Origin: Paenibacillus oceani
GTDB taxonomy: Bacteria; Bacillota; Bacilli; Paenibacillales; NBRC-103111
Direction of reading: 5' to 3'
Assembly: GCF_014705615.1 (NCBI RefSeq)
Contig: NZ_JACXJA010000057.1
Span: 1 to 54,169 of the forward strand
DNA: 54,169 nucleotides
Positions 17,447 through 27,310 of this stretch are shown piece by piece; the stretch's first letter is position 1; each line of letters opens with the position of its first letter. The notes beneath the pieces were generated by a model. That model worked only from the letters and a program-made list of their open reading frames with translations, was not told where the DNA came from and did no database searches. The translations under genes were made by a program, and so were the position numbers.

Positions 17447-18799
17447 TTACACCTCCATAACCATTAATTGCGGATCTTCGAGCAGGGACTTGATATAGTT
17501 CATTGCATTCTGAGCGGTCGCGCCGTCGATCAGACGGTGGTCGAAGCTCAGGGACAGCGCCATAAGGTTGCCGATGACGATCTGCCCGTCGCGGACGACC
17601 GGCTTCTCGGAGATCCGGCCGGTGCCGAGAATCGCAACTTCCGGATAATTGATAACCGGAGTAAAGAACATGCCGCCTGCCGATCCGATATTCGTGATCG
17701 AGATCGTGCTGCCTCTCATCTCGTGCGACTGCAGCTTGCCTTCGCGGCCGCGGGATGCGAGATCGCGAATCTCGTTGGCTACCTGCCATACGTTTTTACG
17801 GTCGGCGTCCGCCACGACCGGTACGATCAAGCCGTTGTCGGTATCGGTAGCGATCCCGATGTTGTAGTACTTTTTATAGACAATTTCGCTCTTCTCGTCG
17901 TCGATCGAAGCGTTAAGCGCCGGATATTGCTTCACAGCGGCTACGAGCGCCTTGACGATGAACGGCAGATAGGTCAGCTTGACGCCTTTTTTCTCGGCCA
18001 GCGGTTTTGCCTTCTGACGCAGCTCAACCAATGCCGTTACATCCACTTCGTCCATAATCGTAACGTGCGGAGCCGTGTAAACCGATTTGACCATCGCATT
18101 CGCGATCGCCTTGCGGATGCCTTTCAGCGGTACGCGCTCTTCGACGCGATCGCCTGTCGGTGCGACAGCTGCGGAGCCGCCTGCTTGCGGGGCCGATGCG
18201 CCTTCGCCTTGAGCCGCTTCTGCAGGGGCTGCAGCCGCTTGGCCGCCGGCTTCGAAAGCAAGCACGTCGTCCTTGGTCACTTGGCCGTTGCGGCCCGTTC
18301 CTTTAATGGACGCCAGGTTGACGCCTTTCTCGCGGGCAAACTTGCGCACGCTCGGCGTTGCCAGCACTTGGCCGGATGCTGCGGCCTGCTCAGCCGCTTC
18401 CGCCGGCTTCGCTTGCTCTGCAGGCGCTGCTGCCGGAGCGGCAGCAGCAGGTTGCGCCGCCGGTGCCGGTGCCGCAGCAGGAGCCGCTTGGCCACCGCCG
18501 GTCTCGGATGCCGCAGCCTCGCCTCCGCCGTGATGAATCGACTCCGGCGGAATTTCGCCGACGACGTCGATAACGGCGAGCGGATCGCCTACGTGCGATA
18601 CCGTTCCTTCTTTTACCTTCAGCTCGACAATTTTGCCGGTAACCGGAGAAGGTACTTCAACGACAGCCTTGTCGTTTTGAACGTCCATAATGATTTGATC
18701 TTCTTTAATCTCGTCGCCTGGCTTTACGTGCCATTTGACGATCTCGCCTTCATGAAGACCTTCGCCGAGCTCGGGGAGCCGGAATTGCCAGATCGCCAT
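17447..18799 (-). CDS. pdhC: dihydrolipoamide acetyltransferase (E2)
   Basis: A 450-residue core subunit of pyruvate dehydrogenase, moving acetyl groups to CoA. One lipoyl domain at residues 1-80, with the lipoyl lysine in [10 protein letters not shown] near residue 44; an Ala/Pro-rich linker; a peripheral subunit-binding domain near 145-180 ([16 protein letters not shown]); a second Ala/Gly linker; then the catalytic domain from about 215 ending in [10 protein letters not shown], with the active-site His. AGGAGG precedes the ATG. It is separated from pdhB by an unusual 555-bp repeat-bearing gap. LipL at 24644 probably modifies its lysine. Confidence 0.95.
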   Translation of the reverse strand: MAIWQFRLPELGEGLHEGEIVKWHVKPGDEIKEDQIIMDVQNDKAVVEVPSPVTGKIVELKVKEGTVSHVGDPLAVIDVVGEIPPESIHHGGGEAAASETGGGQAAPAAAPAPAAQPAAAAPAAAPAEQAKPAEAAEQAAASGQVLATPSVRKFAREKGVNLASIKGTGRNGQVTKDDVLAFEAGGQAAAAPAEAAQGEGASAPQAGGSAAVAPTGDRVEERVPLKGIRKAIANAMVKSVYTAPHVTIMDEVDVTALVELRQKAKPLAEKKGVKLTYLPFIVKALVAAVKQYPALNASIDDEKSEIVYKKYYNIGIATDTDNGLIVPVVADADRKNVWQVANEIRDLASRGREGKLQSHEMRGSTISITNIGSAGGMFFTPVINYPEVAILGTGRISEKPVVRDGQIVIGNLMALSLSFDHRLIDGATAQNAMNYIKSLLEDPQLMVMEV

Positions 18800-19354
18800 A
18801 GTATTACCTCCTGGGCGTTTTGCTTATGCAAATAAGTGGATACGTCTCGTCGAACCTCGTGCGCACCTGCTTCGTCATGTCTGGTTATGCTGAGTATGCT
18901 TGGGTATGTCATAACCGTTATTTCGTTACCGTTGTCCTTATCCCAAAGTGCGCCTGAGCCTGGTTGTTTAGTTCATGCAGCAGGACGGCAACCGGGTTCC
19001 TTTGAAAATAACGGTCTTTTGCAGCTTCTATTCACGGTCAAACCTGCTTCATCTCCGAAATAAGAGATGTTTAAGGCCGTTATTTCAACACGTTCGTTCC
19101 TTTTCGGACGATTCCAGCGAAATAAGAGCCTTGAACAGCCTTTATTTCATCCAATCCGGCTGTTTTTACAGAAATAAGAGCTTCCACAAGCTCTTATTTC
19201 CGCATCACTTCACTGCCATAATACCGGCCTCCGCCATTCGGTTCGGTTCCGTTTCGCTCCGTCCCGTCAAGCTGCGTCTATGCCATTCTTGAAGAAACGT
19301 CCTGCAGCTTCACTTGAAGGCCGGTGCCGGATGGACAGCCGTGAACTCATTTAT
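18800..19354. other. 555-bp gap inside the pdh operon
   Basis: This gap separates pdhB and pdhC, which are usually close together. It carries the four-unit dyad array at 19004-19200. I see no protein gene, no intrinsic terminator and no convincing promoter in it, so pdhA-lpd are probably still one transcript, possibly processed here. Confidence 0.6.
19004..19200. repeat. four-unit dyad array GAAATAAGAG...CTCTTATTTC
   Basis: Four imperfect units begin at 19004, 19057, 19119 and 19171 (spacings 53, 62, 52 bp). Each starts with a 30-bp dyad. The last is perfect: GAAATAAGAGCTT, a CCAC loop, and AAGCTCTTATTTC. The same family and spacing recur at 23920-24115. Because the units are palindromic they fold identically in either transcript direction. 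Confidence 0.8.
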
Positions 19355-20335
19355 TTAGAAGTTCAATACTTGATTAATTCCTTCGATAATCCGAGCTGGC
19401 GTAGGCAGCCATTCGTCTTCGACTTGTCCGAACGCGTATACCGTATCCGGAGCCGCTACGCGGAGGACCGGAGCTTCCAGATGCAGGATCGCTTTCTCGT
19501 TTACTTGAGCGATCACTTCGGCAGCGATGCCGGCTGTCTTCTGGGCTTCTTGTACGACGATCGCGCGGTTCGTCTTTTTGACCGATTCCACGATCGTTTC
19601 GATATCAAGCGGCATAAGCGTACGCAGGTCGATGACTTCGACGGACACGCCTTGCGACTTCTCGATCTCTTCGGCGGCTTTCATCGAAGTGTGAACCATC
19701 GCGCCGTAAGTGAGGATCGTCACGTCTTTCCCTTCGCGGACGATATTCGCTTTGCCGATCGGCACGGTATATTCGCCTTCCGGTACTTCCGCACGGAACG
19801 CACGGTACAGCTTCAGATGTTCCATGAAGAAGACCGGGTCGTTGTCACGGATTGCGGAGATCAGCAGTCCTTTGGCATCGTACGGGTTCGAAGGGATAAC
19901 CACCTTGATCCCCGGAGTTTGCACGAGCATGCCTTCGAGGCTGTCCGTATGCAGCTCAGCCGCTTTTACGCCGCCGCCGAACGGAGTCCGGATAACCATC
20001 GGAGCCGTGTAGCTTCCCCCGGACCGCCAGCGCAGACGAGCCGCTTGCGCTACGATCGAGTCCATCACTTCAAAGACGAAGCCGATAAACTGTACTTCCA
20101 TAATCGGGCGGAACCCTTGCACGCAAAGACCGACCGCCAAACCGCCGATACCGGACTCGGCCAGCGGCGTATCGAATACGCGCTCTTCGCCGAATTCTTT
20201 CTGAAGTCCTTCGGTAGCGCGGAACACGCCGCCGACATGACCAACGTCTTCGCCGAATATCATAACGTTCGGATCACGCTGAAGCTCCAGCTTCATCGCT
20301 TCATTAATCGCTTGAACCATCGTTAACTGTGCCAT
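19355..20335 (-). CDS. pdhB: pyruvate dehydrogenase E1 beta subunit
   Basis: A 326-residue transketolase-type beta subunit that pairs with E1 alpha to decarboxylate pyruvate with thiamine diphosphate. Seen: [11 protein letters not shown]-like start, [46 protein letters not shown], and the C-terminal [19 protein letters not shown]. Length matches B. subtilis PdhB. Starts 3 bp after the pdhA stop. Confidence 0.95.
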   Translation of the reverse strand: MAQLTMVQAINEAMKLELQRDPNVMIFGEDVGHVGGVFRATEGLQKEFGEERVFDTPLAESGIGGLAVGLCVQGFRPIMEVQFIGFVFEVMDSIVAQAARLRWRSGGSYTAPMVIRTPFGGGVKAAELHTDSLEGMLVQTPGIKVVIPSNPYDAKGLLISAIRDNDPVFFMEHLKLYRAFRAEVPEGEYTVPIGKANIVREGKDVTILTYGAMVHTSMKAAEEIEKSQGVSVEVIDLRTLMPLDIETIVESVKKTNRAIVVQEAQKTAGIAAEVIAQVNEKAILHLEAPVLRVAAPDTVYAFGQVEDEWLPTPARIIEGINQVLNF

Positions 20336-20338
20336 CGC

Positions 20339-21475
<1,137 letters not shown>

Positions 21476-21479
21476 TTAT

Positions 21480-21508
21480 AGTATATTGAGCACCCTGTTT
21501 CATAACAA
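21480..21508 (-). promoter_or_regulatory. sigma-A promoter of the pdh operon
   Basis: On the minus strand TTGTTA (21503-21508) and TATACT (21480-21485) are separated by 17 bp, about 60 bp before pdhA. The rest of the 322-bp gap to the divergent esterase holds that gene's promoter and AT-rich sequence with no further recognised site. Confidence 0.6.
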
Positions 21509-21620
21509 TGTCAGCTATTCAAGCCTGAAACTACTTGATTTTAGCGGAAACTCGTATGTAACAGAGTACCACCATTATATAGTACAGTTCGACAAAAATC
21601 TATAGCATTCGATCAAAACT

Positions 21621-21649
21621 TTTTCTATTCCGCCCCTCGCTGTTATAAT
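21621..21649 (+). promoter_or_regulatory. promoter of the esterase gene
   Basis: A perfect TATAAT (21644-21649) with a weak TTTTCT (21621-21626) 17 bp upstream, about 95 bp before the esterase start. Confidence 0.45.
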
Positions 21650-21743
21650 GATTGGATTGCGGCCAGTCGTTTTCGGCGGCAGCCGCATCTCCAATTAGTT
21701 TACACTTAACGAACCATTTTCAATCGGAAAGGAACATGCCGCA

Positions 21744-22472
21744 ATGAACGATGACCGTTACACCAAACGCACGATCGTTAAGGAAGAAGTGCGCTCCGCT
21801 TTTTTGCCGGAAGCCAGAAGCGTCAAAATATACATGCCTCCGGGCTACAATGAGCTGATGTCTTACCCGGTCCTGTATTGCCAGGACGGCGAGGACTTCT
21901 TCAACTTCGGCCGCACCGCAACGACCATCACCCGGCTCATCCTGGACGAAGGGCTGGAGCCTGCGCTCGTCGTCGGCGTCGATGTGGACAAACGGGTTCG
22001 CACTGATGAATATTCCCCGGACGGCTCCCGGTTCGAAGCGTACTGCCGTTTTTTCGCGGAGGAGCTCGTTCCTTATATCGAGGAGCGTTATCCTGCAAGA
22101 CGGGAACGGGCAGAACGCGTCATCGCAGGGGATTCGCTGGGCGGCACGGTATCGCTACATCTCGCCCTGGAGTACCCCGAGCTGTTCAACCGGGTGCTGT
22201 CGCTGTCCGGCGCTTTCCTGGAAAGCACCCGTAGCCGCCTCGCCACCGAAAGCGACTTGTCGTGGCTGGAGCTGTACATGCTGATCGGCTTGCAGGAGAC
22301 CGCCGTCGAAACGTCTTCGGGCACGTTCGACTTCCTGAACGAAAACCGGCTGACCCGGACGATGCTGGAAGCGAAGGGGACCAAGCTGGTCTACGAAGAG
22401 AAGGACGGCAAACATATTTGGGGCTTTTGGCAAAAAGAGCTGCCCGGAGCGCTAACCCGTTTCTTCGGATAA
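21744..22472 (+). CDS. alpha/beta-hydrolase esterase (esterase D/Fes-like)
   Basis: A 242-residue cytoplasmic hydrolase of the putative esterase family. The nucleophile elbow is GDSLGG near residue 132, and a late GKHIWGFWQKELP supplies the catalytic His. The N-terminal MPPGYNELMSYPVLYCQDGEDFF is typical. Family members cleave siderophore esters, S-formylglutathione or acyl esters; the substrate is not determined. AAAGGAA precedes the ATG. It is divergent from pdhA. Confidence 0.82.
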   Translation: MNDDRYTKRTIVKEEVRSAFLPEARSVKIYMPPGYNELMSYPVLYCQDGEDFFNFGRTATTITRLILDEGLEPALVVGVDVDKRVRTDEYSPDGSRFEAYCRFFAEELVPYIEERYPARRERAERVIAGDSLGGTVSLHLALEYPELFNRVLSLSGAFLESTRSRLATESDLSWLELYMLIGLQETAVETSSGTFDFLNENRLTRTMLEAKGTKLVYEEKDGKHIWGFWQKELPGALTRFFG

Positions 22473-22600
22473 TTTCCTTCCTGCTCAAAACTTGTCATTC
22501 ATGCAGCGCTGCAAACATGAAACATCCTGCGATGCAGCAACGTCTATTTTTATGTGCAACACCGACACCGATTATACGCATTGGAGGAAAGCTACTGATC

Positions 22601-23548
22601 ATGAAGCGAAAACGTTCCAAATCCACGGCCGCTCTGCTGCTGACCGGCCTAGTATTCATTGTCGCGGCTTGCGGTGACAAACAGGCCACTCCTCCCGAGG
22701 ACAGCGCCGGATCGGATAAACCTGCCGTTGCGGCGCCAGGCGGCGCGGGCACGGACCCGAATCCGACCCAGAGTCCAAAGGTGCCCGAATTAACCGGCTC
22801 CCCGAATCCGCCCAAAACTACGGACCCTGCGACGTCAACCGGCAACGGGACCGGAACGGGCACAGGTAATGGTACAGATAAACCTGGCGGGAATAACGCC
22901 GCAGGAGACAAAGGCTCCGCCGGCAACGGCGATCCGAAAGCGGTTCTGGTCGTCGCGAAGCCGGCGGATGTCGCGGTGCTCGTCAACAAGACGTACCGGT
23001 TGCCGGACAATTACAAACCGACCGATCTGGTCGAACCGGACATCCCGTTTATCTTCAAGGAGAAAAGCGATAAGCGATTGATGCGCAAGGAAGCGGCAGG
23101 AGCGCTGGAGAAGCTCGTCGCCGCCGCGAAGAAGGACTCGGTCTCCCTTGCTGGCGTATCCGGATTCCGGACGCAGGCGACGCAGAAGACACTATTCGAC
23201 AATTACGTGAAAAAGGACGGCGAGGAAGCCGCCCGCAAATACAGCGCCGTACCCGGACACAGCGAGCACCAGACCGGTCTTGCCATGGACATATCCGGCA
23301 GCGACGGCAAATGCGCCGCCTCCGACTGTTTCGCCAATACGAAGGAAGCGAAGTGGCTGGCCAAAAACGCGGCCGAACACGGTTTTATCATCCGTTATCC
23401 GAAAGGCAAGGAGAGCATCACCGGCTATCAGTACGAGCCGTGGCATCTCCGTTACGTGGGCACGAAGATCGCCAAGGAAATAACCGACAAAGGGATCACC
23501 CTCGAGGAGTATATGCAAAGCGCAAATGCCGTGCAGGCTGCCAAGTAA
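22601..23548 (+). CDS. VanY-type D-alanyl-D-alanine carboxypeptidase lipoprotein
   Basis: A 315-residue lipoprotein. The lipobox VAAC places the acylated Cys at residue 24. Residues about 25-105 are a Gly/Thr/Pro/Asn-rich linker spanning part of the wall. The C-terminal LAS/VanY domain has SGFRTQATQ, the zinc-site HSEHQTGLAMD and the EPWHLRYVG motif, all intact. It trims the terminal D-Ala of peptidoglycan stem peptides. The start has TTGGAGGAAAG about 11 bases upstream. No VanRS or ligase genes are near, so a housekeeping wall role is more likely than vancomycin resistance. Confidence 0.9.
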   Translation: MKRKRSKSTAALLLTGLVFIVAACGDKQATPPEDSAGSDKPAVAAPGGAGTDPNPTQSPKVPELTGSPNPPKTTDPATSTGNGTGTGTGNGTDKPGGNNAAGDKGSAGNGDPKAVLVVAKPADVAVLVNKTYRLPDNYKPTDLVEPDIPFIFKEKSDKRLMRKEAAGALEKLVAAAKKDSVSLAGVSGFRTQATQKTLFDNYVKKDGEEAARKYSAVPGHSEHQTGLAMDISGSDGKCAASDCFANTKEAKWLAKNAAEHGFIIRYPKGKESITGYQYEPWHLRYVGTKIAKEITDKGITLEEYMQSANAVQAAK

Positions 23549-23718
23549 ATGGGCTGGGTACGGCAAATCGGATGATCAGCCTTGTCATGAAATCACACAT
23601 GCGACATATCCGACCGATTCCTGCGCAGGCAGAGTATTTTCCGGGGAGTAATCGCGGTTTGACTCATAGGAGTAAAGTGAAACTCGCCAACCAGCGGAGT
23701 AAAGCCCGGTTCGACCCA

Positions 23719-23745
23719 AACCTGCCCCAGCGGCAGGTTTTTTCT
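23719..23745 (+). terminator. terminator after the VanY-like gene
   Basis: AACCTGCC and GGCAGGTT form an 8-bp perfect stem around CCAGC, followed by TTTT. Confidence 0.75.
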
Positions 23746-23919
23746 TATATCGAGCAGAAAGCCGAAATGCGAACCTTTCATGAATTTTCCTGCTCGTCTG
23801 CAGGAATGTGCCCTATTCTCGCCCATTCTCTGCTTCCAACCGGCCAAAAAATCTGCTCTTGCGCGCCTACTCAGGAATTTCCCGACAACAAAACCCTCAT
23901 ACGCGTGCGAGCTCTGGAC

Positions 23920-24115
23920 AAAATAAGAGTTTTTTGCACCCTCTATTATCATCATTTCCCCTAAACCGCAACAAATAAAGGCGGTCTGCCCCCCTTATTT
24001 CAGCCAACTCGTCGCGTCTGTGCCTTTTTCGCCGATTTTAACAGCTTCAAACCGCTCTTATTCCCCGTCCAAGCGGGTTTTCGGACAGAATAAAGAATGC
24101 AAATCGCTCTTATTC
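23920..24115. repeat. four-unit dyad array, second locus
   Basis: Units begin near 23920, 23972, 24033 and 24088 (spacings 52, 61, 55 bp), each a 28-30-bp dyad of the AAATAAGAG...CTCTTATT type. Unit number and spacing pattern match the array at 19004-19200, although the sequences between the dyads differ. Confidence 0.7.
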
Positions 24116-24168
24116 GGCTCCTCTCCCGCTTGTAGCACGGCATAAAGCTAAATCGCCGCCACCTATGA

Positions 24169-24357
24169 GAAGCGAGTTGCTATCCTTGTTACCTGGCCGC
24201 TCTCGATCAATTGTCTGAATTGCAGGTAATCCAGCAGAATGAGATCTGCCGACGCCTGGCAAATGCACTTTACGAGGATGGGGCATACTGGTGGCCTAAA
24301 GCGAAAGGGTTTCTTGCGGCACATGCTCGTTCTAAGGAGCTCCCTTATCCGTTTTAG
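24169..24357 (+). pseudogene. C-terminal relic of an unrecognised coding sequence
   Basis: A 62-codon stretch reads open from a stop at 24166 to TAG at 24355 and ends with a very protein-like segment (EICRRLANALYEDGAYWWPK, then AKGFLAAHARSKELPYPF). There is no start codon or ribosome binding site. The bases before it read coding-like in another frame (IAATYEKRVAILVTW), suggesting a frameshift. The family is not recognised; it could be a transposase or other displaced gene end. The tail motif that follows directly is shared with the repeats at 9391 and 48711. Confidence 0.35.
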
Positions 24358-24398
24358 CACGGTGAAGAACATAAACATGCCTGTCTAATAAAAAGCCT

Positions 24399-24439
24399 AA
24401 AAAAACGCCCCATTCCGGCTTCAACCCGAAAGGAGCGTT
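24399..24439 (-). terminator. terminator of lipL
   Basis: On the minus strand AACGCTCC pairs with GGGGCGTT, with an inner TTTCGG/CCGGAA stem, then TTTTTTT. It is about 200 bp after the lipL stop. Confidence 0.65.
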
Positions 24440-24643
24440 CTAATTGGTCTCAGCAGCCCCCACAGCCCGGCTGCCGCATCAGCCGATCTTCCGCCACCGG
24501 GTGACGCTGCTTAAGGCGTTTTCGCAGTATCGCATCGCGCGAATAAGGGGGGCAACCCGTCATCCAGCCGCTCACCCGGCATACTCGGCGCATTTGGCAC
24601 ACATGACACACTCAGCACACTTGGCACCCGGCTCATCCGTCCC

Positions 24644-25465
24644 TTATTCCGCAGGCTCCCGGCTGTCGTAACGGCTGCGCAGCAGTCCAGCCATCCGTTC
24701 CAGCTCCTGCATCGAAGGCTTGTCCGGATGACGGCCGATCGTCCCGCCCCATTCCTGCAGCGTCTGCACGAGCGCTTGGACGAACGTTTTCCCGGTGACG
24801 CCGTAACCGCCCAGTTCGGCCAGGGTGGCCATCGTTTCCGGTTCTACGACCGGCACGTCCTTCTCTAGGTTGCCTCCGGTCGCAAGCTCATAGAAGGAGC
24901 GGATCAATTCGCCGCGCCGCACGGCATGCCCTTCGGCGGCTACGAACGCATTCACGATAAACGCCTTCGTCTGGCGCCGCTGCGAGATGCCGCACAGCTT
25001 GCGTCCGTTGACGCTGACGTCGTACTCGCCCGGACAATAGGAGCCACACACTTCGCCCTTGTCGGCGTCCAGACCGAGCTTGCGGAAGCTTTCACGGATG
25101 AGCGAGTACATCAGCTCGAAGTCTTCCTTGAACTCCAGCTTGCCGCCCGGATTCGGCATGACGATGGACAGATTGACGATACCCGGATCGAGCGATACGG
25201 CCGCTCCACCCGAATTTCGCACACCTACCTGGTAGCCATGCAGCCTGAGCCATTCCATCGCTTGTTCCACATGCGGCAATCTGCGGTCGCGCAAACCCAG
25301 CACAACCGCCTTCTCGTGCCTCCAGATGTGCACGAATGCAGGCGCGCCTTCGCCGATTTTTTGACAGAGCAGCTCGTCATAGGCGAATGGGAACAAGATG
25401 TCGCCGAGCAGCGTATTATCGCTTGTATTTTGAATGTAAAATGGAGACGGTATCCGTCCGCTCAT
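24644..25465 (-). CDS. lipL: octanoyl-[GcvH]:protein N-octanoyltransferase
   Basis: A 273-residue amidotransferase that moves octanoyl groups from GcvH to E2 lipoyl domains, a Bacillota-specific step in lipoate assembly. Seen: VRNSGGAAVSLDPGIVNLS (substrate pocket) and GSYCPGEYD, with the acyl-accepting Cys at about residue 144, followed by GRKLCGISQRR. These fit LipL (YwfL) better than LipM or LplA. The ATG at 25465 is chosen because GGGGAG lies eight bases upstream; an earlier in-frame ATG at 25522 has no ribosome binding site. The E2 gene pdhC in this window is a likely target. Confidence 0.87.
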   Translation of the reverse strand: MSGRIPSPFYIQNTSDNTLLGDILFPFAYDELLCQKIGEGAPAFVHIWRHEKAVVLGLRDRRLPHVEQAMEWLRLHGYQVGVRNSGGAAVSLDPGIVNLSIVMPNPGGKLEFKEDFELMYSLIRESFRKLGLDADKGEVCGSYCPGEYDVSVNGRKLCGISQRRQTKAFIVNAFVAAEGHAVRRGELIRSFYELATGGNLEKDVPVVEPETMATLAELGGYGVTGKTFVQALVQTLQEWGGTIGRHPDKPSMQELERMAGLLRSRYDSREPAE

Positions 25466-25641
25466 ATCCACTACTCCCCGATCCTGACAGGATTTAAAAG
25501 AAAACCAGTTAGAGAATAGCATGAAACAGCGAAATGTTCAATGTCAAACAGCTCGTTGTCTCATACAGATTGCTGATTGTGAAGGCGCTGTGTAATGAAA
25601 ATATCTCCACGATCCGAGGAAGGATAGATTGTGCTTACGAA

Positions 25642-25687
25642 TAAAAAACAGACGCCCCGCATACAAAGGAACGCCTGCTTTTTTTTA
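25642..25687 (-). terminator. terminator of the ABC-phosphatase operon
   Basis: On the minus strand CAGGCGTTCC pairs with GGGGCGTCTG, followed by TTTTTT. It starts directly after the metallophosphoesterase stop and closes the eight-gene operon. Confidence 0.75.
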
Positions 25688-25689
25688 TC

Positions 25690-26625
25690 CTAAAGGTTCG
25701 AGCCCGTCATAAGAACCTGCGAGATGTTATGGTCTTCATGATGAAGCCAAGTATCGAAGCGACGTTCATTTTCATGCAGGACGATGACCCGTCCTCCGCG
25801 TTTGAAAGCGGGATCGTTGTGGGGATAACCGTTATAGCCGGTTTTTAAGCCGTAGCAAAGCCGAATCCTGCGATATTCGCCGCAGTAATCGTTGACATGA
25901 TCGTGTCCGACAAACGTAGCCATTACGTCCCCTTGCTCCACCATCGCTGTGAAAAAACCCGAATTAAGCTTGGGAGAGCAAACCTTCTCCCCCTTCCGGC
26001 CAACACAGTTCCCCGTCTCCCATACGGTATCGTACTCGGGAAGCGGGATATGGAAGAAAGCAAGCGCAGGAATCGTCCGGCCCCAACGATGCCGCATCGC
26101 CTCGGATGTCTTCACATACCACTGAATTTGATCGGTATGGATCCACTCATAATCGTCGCCGTCATACTGCCCGGAATCGAGCATGAACAGCGCCCCTCCC
26201 GCACTGCCGTCCCTAGCTGTCACAGTAAGGGCATGATTGCCCAAACCGTGAAGTTCCGACGGCCCTGCTTTGGCAAAACAATGTTGGCGCGTCAGAACGG
26301 CCTCCATCAGCTCTTCCTTATCGAAATCCTTCTTATCGGCGTCGTGGTTGCCGAATACGACAGTCCACGGGACCCCGAGCCGTTCAGGCGCTTCCGTAGC
26401 CTGCAGAAAAGAGACCGGCGGATGAACGCTCTGCATGCTTCCAATGACATCGCCGGTATAAACGACCAGATCAGGCTGCTCCTTCGCAATGATCTTTTCT
26501 GTTAACTGCAAGGTGCTCTGGTCCTTCTCGTCACCGTTATGCCAATGCAAATCAGTAAACTGTACAATTTTAAACGTGCCGTCCTCGCGAAAACGCAGCT
26601 TCTTCTCATGCTCCATTACACTCAC
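25690..26625 (-). CDS. calcineurin-type metallophosphoesterase (Dcr2/PAP28-like)
   Basis: A 311-residue two-metal phosphoesterase. Metal-ligand motifs are in order: FTDLHWH (residues about 22-28), YTGDVIG, FGNHDADK, FFHIPLPEYD and VGHDHVNDYCG. No signal peptide, so it should act in the cytoplasm. The block order resembles eukaryotic Dcr2/PAP28-type enzymes and their bacterial relatives. Its GTG start overlaps the preceding gene's stop (GTGA); an ATG at 26616 is an alternative. As last gene of an importer operon it probably dephosphorylates the imported compound or a product of it. Confidence 0.82.
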   Translation of the reverse strand: MSVMEHEKKLRFREDGTFKIVQFTDLHWHNGDEKDQSTLQLTEKIIAKEQPDLVVYTGDVIGSMQSVHPPVSFLQATEAPERLGVPWTVVFGNHDADKKDFDKEELMEAVLTRQHCFAKAGPSELHGLGNHALTVTARDGSAGGALFMLDSGQYDGDDYEWIHTDQIQWYVKTSEAMRHRWGRTIPALAFFHIPLPEYDTVWETGNCVGRKGEKVCSPKLNSGFFTAMVEQGDVMATFVGHDHVNDYCGEYRRIRLCYGLKTGYNGYPHNDPAFKRGGRVIVLHENERRFDTWLHHEDHNISQVLMTGSNL

Positions 26626-27293
26626 CGCCTGTCTTCCAGAAAGACCGCGGCAACAACGGCCGTATTCATATCTTCACGTTCGGGCCGAAACTGTTCGATG
26701 CGCATCTTATACCGTTCCTGCAGGGAACTGACGCCGTTGAAGGCGACAATTTTCTCCCCCCGAATCGTGCCATTTACGACAATTTCAGCTCCAAGCGGGT
26801 CATGAACGCGCTCATTCTTGACGGAAGTTACAGCTCCCTGGTAGGAAGCGTACTCTCCCGTACAGCCGCAATGCGGGCACTCGTCCACATAGGGATGAAG
26901 CGGGCGCGGACGATCGACCTCATAGTGAACGCTCGCGGCATACTGATAATATTGGATCCCGTCTAATTCAACGAGCTGGCAGGACTTCAACGCTTCATAA
27001 TAAAACCGCAAATGGACACAATGATCATGGCTGCGAGCTCCGTCTTCTCCCAGATGGATTGGCTGCAGCCCTCTTCTCCTTGCGAATGCGTCGCAGCCTT
27101 CGGCATTGTGGCTATAACCAAAGTCATTGGCCATATCGATGCATGTCTCCAGCTCCCGCATGACAAGATCTCTTGCGGCTCCGTAGGAAGGACAGAGCGT
27201 GGTGTTGACATAAAACCAGACATTCGGATAACGCGGGCAGGTGCTTGGAAACTGCGAAGCATGCGGCATCATAGCTTGAATCGTTGTGGACAT
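26622..27293 (-). CDS. unrecognised Cys/His-rich protein in the ABC-phosphatase operon
   Basis: A 223-residue soluble protein that I cannot assign to a family. It has nine Cys and ten or more His, including CPHCGC at residues 139-144, HDHCVH at 89-94 and single Cys at 19, 34, 51, 67 and 105, so metal or redox binding is plausible. Aromatic-rich segments (FYYEAL; YYQYAASVHY) suggest a folded beta/alpha domain. GAGGAGG lies seven bases before the ATG. It starts 17 bp after the HAD gene and overlaps the phosphoesterase start by four bases, so it is translated as part of the operon. Confidence 0.7.
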   Translation of the reverse strand: MSTTIQAMMPHASQFPSTCPRYPNVWFYVNTTLCPSYGAARDLVMRELETCIDMANDFGYSHNAEGCDAFARRRGLQPIHLGEDGARSHDHCVHLRFYYEALKSCQLVELDGIQYYQYAASVHYEVDRPRPLHPYVDECPHCGCTGEYASYQGAVTSVKNERVHDPLGAEIVVNGTIRGEKIVAFNGVSSLQERYKMRIEQFRPEREDMNTAVVAAVFLEDRR

Positions 27294-27310
27294 ATTTATT
27301 CCTCCTCAGA

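Larger units (their letters stand above)
23549..24643. other. 1.1-kb intergenic region between convergent vanY-like and lipL genes
   Basis: From left to right it holds short GGAGTAA-type imperfect repeats (23640-23715), a terminator, the second dyad array (23920-24115), a coding relic (24169-24357), a tail fragment shared with the interspersed repeats (24355-24380), another terminator and a GCACAC-rich stretch. There is no intact gene. Confidence 0.6.

Noticed and set aside
18180-18530. Repetitive sequence within pdhC
   Set aside because: It encodes the Ala/Pro-rich flexible linkers normal for E2 proteins.
22601-23548. Vancomycin-resistance gene cluster
   Set aside because: Only a VanY-type carboxypeptidase is present; there is no ligase, VanH, VanX or two-component system nearby.
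23640-23715. Imperfect GGAGTAA...GGTTTGAC repeats after the VanY-like gene
   Set aside because: Three degenerate copies only; no palindrome and no second locus in the window.
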